This document shows positions 23,521-24,710 of a stretch of DNA of 24,710 nucleotides, piece by piece. Position numbers and translations under genes: made by a program. Every line of letters starts with the position of its first letter. The first letter of the stretch is position 1. This stretch comes from Tardiphaga sp. (GTDB lineage Bacteria > Pseudomonadota > Alphaproteobacteria > Rhizobiales > Xanthobacteraceae), in NCBI GenBank assembly GCA_014377915.1, contig JACMOT010000377.1:1-24710 (forward strand), written 5' to 3'. Under the pieces are notes generated by a model, which ran no database searches, was not told the origin of the DNA, and worked only from the letters and a program-made list of their open reading frames with translations.

Positions 23521-23736
23521 TGGTCTCGACGGTACGTCAAGTCGCTTCACATCGTATTATTGCCCAACCTGCACGATGCCTGAGTTATCTTAGGCTGGTA
23601 GGCTCTGCGTTGAAGGCTGCTCCTCCACCGGAGTTTGTCTAGCCCAGGGCGGTGGTTGCTCGGCTTCTCGCACCTAGCAAGCTGCCCGAGAGACCTAACT
23701 GCCCACCTTGATCGCTTCTGCTGCATCCCTAACCGA

Positions 23737-23844
23737 GGGAGGGAGGGAGGGAGGGAAGAATCAAGATTTCTATATCTCTATATAACGATTATTGAATCCA
23801 GATGGGGTCCTAAAAGTTAGGAAACACCCTCCCTGCCTCCCTGC
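23737..23844. other. G-quadruplex motif, AT-rich segment and pyrimidine-rich partner
   Basis: Five GGG tracts separated by single A's (23737-23755) form an ideal parallel G-quadruplex sequence. An AT-rich stretch (TATATCTCTATATAAC, about 23771-23786) and an exact hairpin TCCTAA-AAG-TTAGGA (23808-23822) follow. Then comes CCCTCCCTGCCTCCCTGC (23827-23844), which can pair with the G-run apart from one or two mismatches. The set stands just upstream of the RHH gene and could be an operator or an origin-like element. Confidence 0.5.
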
Positions 23845-23917
23845 TTGCGGGTAGCAGGACAGTCAAAATTCGTCAGACACTAAATAGAAAGGAGCAACAT
23901 CACCAAGGAGAACTACG

Positions 23918-24079
23918 ATGCCCATGACAACAAGAACAACGGTGCGGTGGTCTGACCGAGAATATGCCGAGGTCAGCCGGTTCGCCGAACAGCGTAACAT
24001 CACCGTTTCGGCTGCGATTCGGGAAGTGCTGATGAAGCACATCCATCGCCTGCCACCCGTAAATACTGATCAATTCTAA
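23918..24079 (+). CDS. Ribbon-helix-helix (CopG/Arc-like) small DNA-binding protein
   Basis: The protein has 53 residues. After a short N-terminal MPMTTR comes a beta strand TTVRWSDREYAEV, helix A (DREYAEVSRFAEQRN), the turn NITVSAAI and helix B (SAAIREVLMKHIHRL): the classic RHH order in which the strand contacts the DNA major groove as a dimer. AAGGAG lies 7 bases before the ATG, and an internal ATG at 23924 is less likely. Such proteins autoregulate and control copy number, transfer or toxin-antitoxin modules. The palindromes upstream are possible targets. It is 161 bases ahead of the helicase-like gene. Confidence 0.8.
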   Translation: MPMTTRTTVRWSDREYAEVSRFAEQRNITVSAAIREVLMKHIHRLPPVNTDQF

Positions 24080-24240
24080 TTTTTTTGAATGATCCAAGCT
24101 GGCGGTATTTCACCGACGGAATCTCGATGATTGTGTCCGTTGGCCAAATCTACCAGCAGCATAATCATGATTCACAACCTCGGCTAATCGCAGCGATTTC
24201 CGCTGTGACTTCGCCATGCTAATTTCAAAGGAAATCTTTT

Positions 24241-24710
24241 ATGAAAATTCTCTATTGTTCTACGCCCTGCGGCTCAGGAAAAACACATAACGCCGTCTCA
24301 TACGCTGCTGAGATGGCTGCAGACGGCAAGATTGCAATGATTCTTCAGCCTACTACTGATCTGATCGATAAGACGATTGCAGATGAGATTGGTGGCCTCG
24401 TACCTAAACCTATGTACACCCGCTTTCATGGAAAAGCGTCGGACAGCAAAAAGGGCGTTGGGCTTCGGCTATCTGAGCATCTCAAAAATTTTGGCAGCGA
24501 GGGTCAAGTTTTATTTGCAACACACCAAGTGCTTGAACACGTCGAATATTGGCCGACCAAGAAAGATGTGCATATCATCATCGATGAGACGTTTCAGGTA
24601 CACGATCACCAAGTGCATTCTCTCCCAAAATCCCATCGCATCCTAACCGACCACTTTAAGATGGAGCATCATAATGCCGTGTACAGCCGAATCGTGCGTT
24701 GCAATCGGCC
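24241..24710 (+). CDS. Helicase-like DEAD/DEAH-type ATPase, 3' partial
   Basis: The reading frame opens at 24241 and has no stop before the window end, giving 156 residues. AAAGGAAA lies 7 bases before the ATG. The Walker A motif is TPCGSGKT (8-15), a motif Ia-like QPTTDL is at 36-41, FATHQVL at 92-98 resembles motif Ib, and Walker B is IIIDETF (112-118) with D115-E116. This is the first RecA-like half of a superfamily 2 helicase or translocase. The rest, which would tell a replication, restriction or defence role, lies beyond the window. I do not recognise a specific family. It is probably expressed together with the RHH gene. Confidence 0.75.
   Translation, partial: MKILYCSTPCGSGKTHNAVSYAAEMAADGKIAMILQPTTDLIDKTIADEIGGLVPKPMYTRFHGKASDSKKGVGLRLSEHLKNFGSEGQVLFATHQVLEHVEYWPTKKDVHIIIDETFQVHDHQVHSLPKSHRILTDHFKMEHHNAVYSRIVRCNR

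Larger units (their letters stand above)
23097..23917. other. Gene-poor control region of the island
   Basis: About 820 bases between the integrase-side ORF and the RHH gene contain no ORF I would call. Frames of 60-70 residues exist on both strands but have no ribosome site or family pattern. The stretch is instead rich in dyad symmetry, listed separately: two related operator-like palindromes, a GGC-stem hairpin, a long inverted repeat around a promoter, a G-quadruplex motif and its pyrimidine-rich partner. It may include promoters for both directions and possibly a replication or transfer origin. Confidence 0.6.
21800..24710. mobile_element. Left edge of a genomic island integrated at tRNA-Gly
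   Basis: A tyrosine integrase gene ends 14 bases beyond the tRNA CCA and is oriented toward it, the standard layout of islands, integrative elements and prophages that use a tRNA 3' end as attB. From here base composition is visibly less GC-rich than in the genes to the left, and coding density falls. No second copy of the tRNA 3' end is in the window, so the right boundary is beyond 24710. Nothing here is clearly phage-structural or conjugative, so the element type is undecided. Confidence 0.85.

Noticed and set aside
23177..23540. Two minus-strand ORFs of 72 and 63 codons between the integrase side and the inverted repeat
   Set aside because: No ribosome site, no family pattern, and they cross the palindromes.
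23737..23755. G-run as a CRISPR or microsatellite array
   Set aside because: The unit is only GGGA repeated about five times with no spacers. It is better described as a quadruplex motif.
23635..23820. Plus-strand ORF of 61 codons in the island control region
   Set aside because: It reads through the G-quadruplex run (GREGGREE) and has no ribosome site. The DNA structure explains the region better.
21822..24710. Second attachment site for the island
   Set aside because: I searched by eye for the tRNA 3' end (ATTCCCTCCGCCCGCTCCA) and found no second copy in the window.

Overview
The window reads as a GC-rich alphaproteobacterial chromosome, most likely of the Bradyrhizobium/Rhodopseudomonas group (Nitrobacteraceae). 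The evidence is a GcrA cell-cycle regulator, a pstB-phoU-phoB order, a SAM-II riboswitch in front of metZ, an OpgC-type acyltransferase, and a palindromic repeat beginning CGTCATTGCGAGGAGC of the kind scattered through these genomes. The species cannot be fixed from the sequence alone.

Layout. Positions 1-2203 hold the end of the phosphate regulon: pstB (5' end cut by the window), phoU and phoB on the plus strand. A palindromic repeat and a terminator separate them from gcrA (minus). A 437-base gap follows, holding five GANTC sites and a strong promoter that runs straight into a terminator-like hairpin. Next come argD-argF (arginine biosynthesis), hslO (Hsp33) and convergent apaG. Positions 7345-10360 form a tightly overlapping three-gene unit: an OpgC-like membrane acyltransferase followed by two exported SGNH-hydrolase paralogues, the first of which has lost its catalytic residues. 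metZ (minus) has a full regulatory leader: promoter, SAM-II aptamer, candidate antiterminator, intrinsic terminator. It is followed by a dCTP-deaminase-family gene, a sir2-tenA pair (minus), a small DUF2171 gene, an SDR-type NAD-binding protein, a PQQ-type sugar dehydrogenase lipoprotein and a MATE transporter. A four-gene minus-strand unit follows: ogt, araC-type regulator, SRPBCC protein and a lipocalin-like hypothetical protein.

At 21748 a tRNA-Gly(CCC) gene marks the edge of an integrated element. A tyrosine integrase ends 14 bases past the tRNA's CCA and points at it. Beyond it base composition falls visibly and gene density drops. This accessory part (about 21820-24710, open at the right) holds the integrase, a small overlapping upstream ORF, about 820 bases of non-coding DNA rich in palindromes (including two copies of a TTGTTTT-NNN-AACAA operator-like site, a long inverted repeat around a good promoter, and a five-tract G-quadruplex motif facing a pyrimidine-rich partner), a 53-residue ribbon-helix-helix protein, and the start of a helicase-like ATPase running off the window.

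The most promising material for something undescribed is this island edge (control region plus RHH plus helicase-like gene) and, on the chromosome, the OpgC/SGNH/pseudo-SGNH unit. The core-gene calls are secure. Functions assigned to the island's regulatory DNA are inference.
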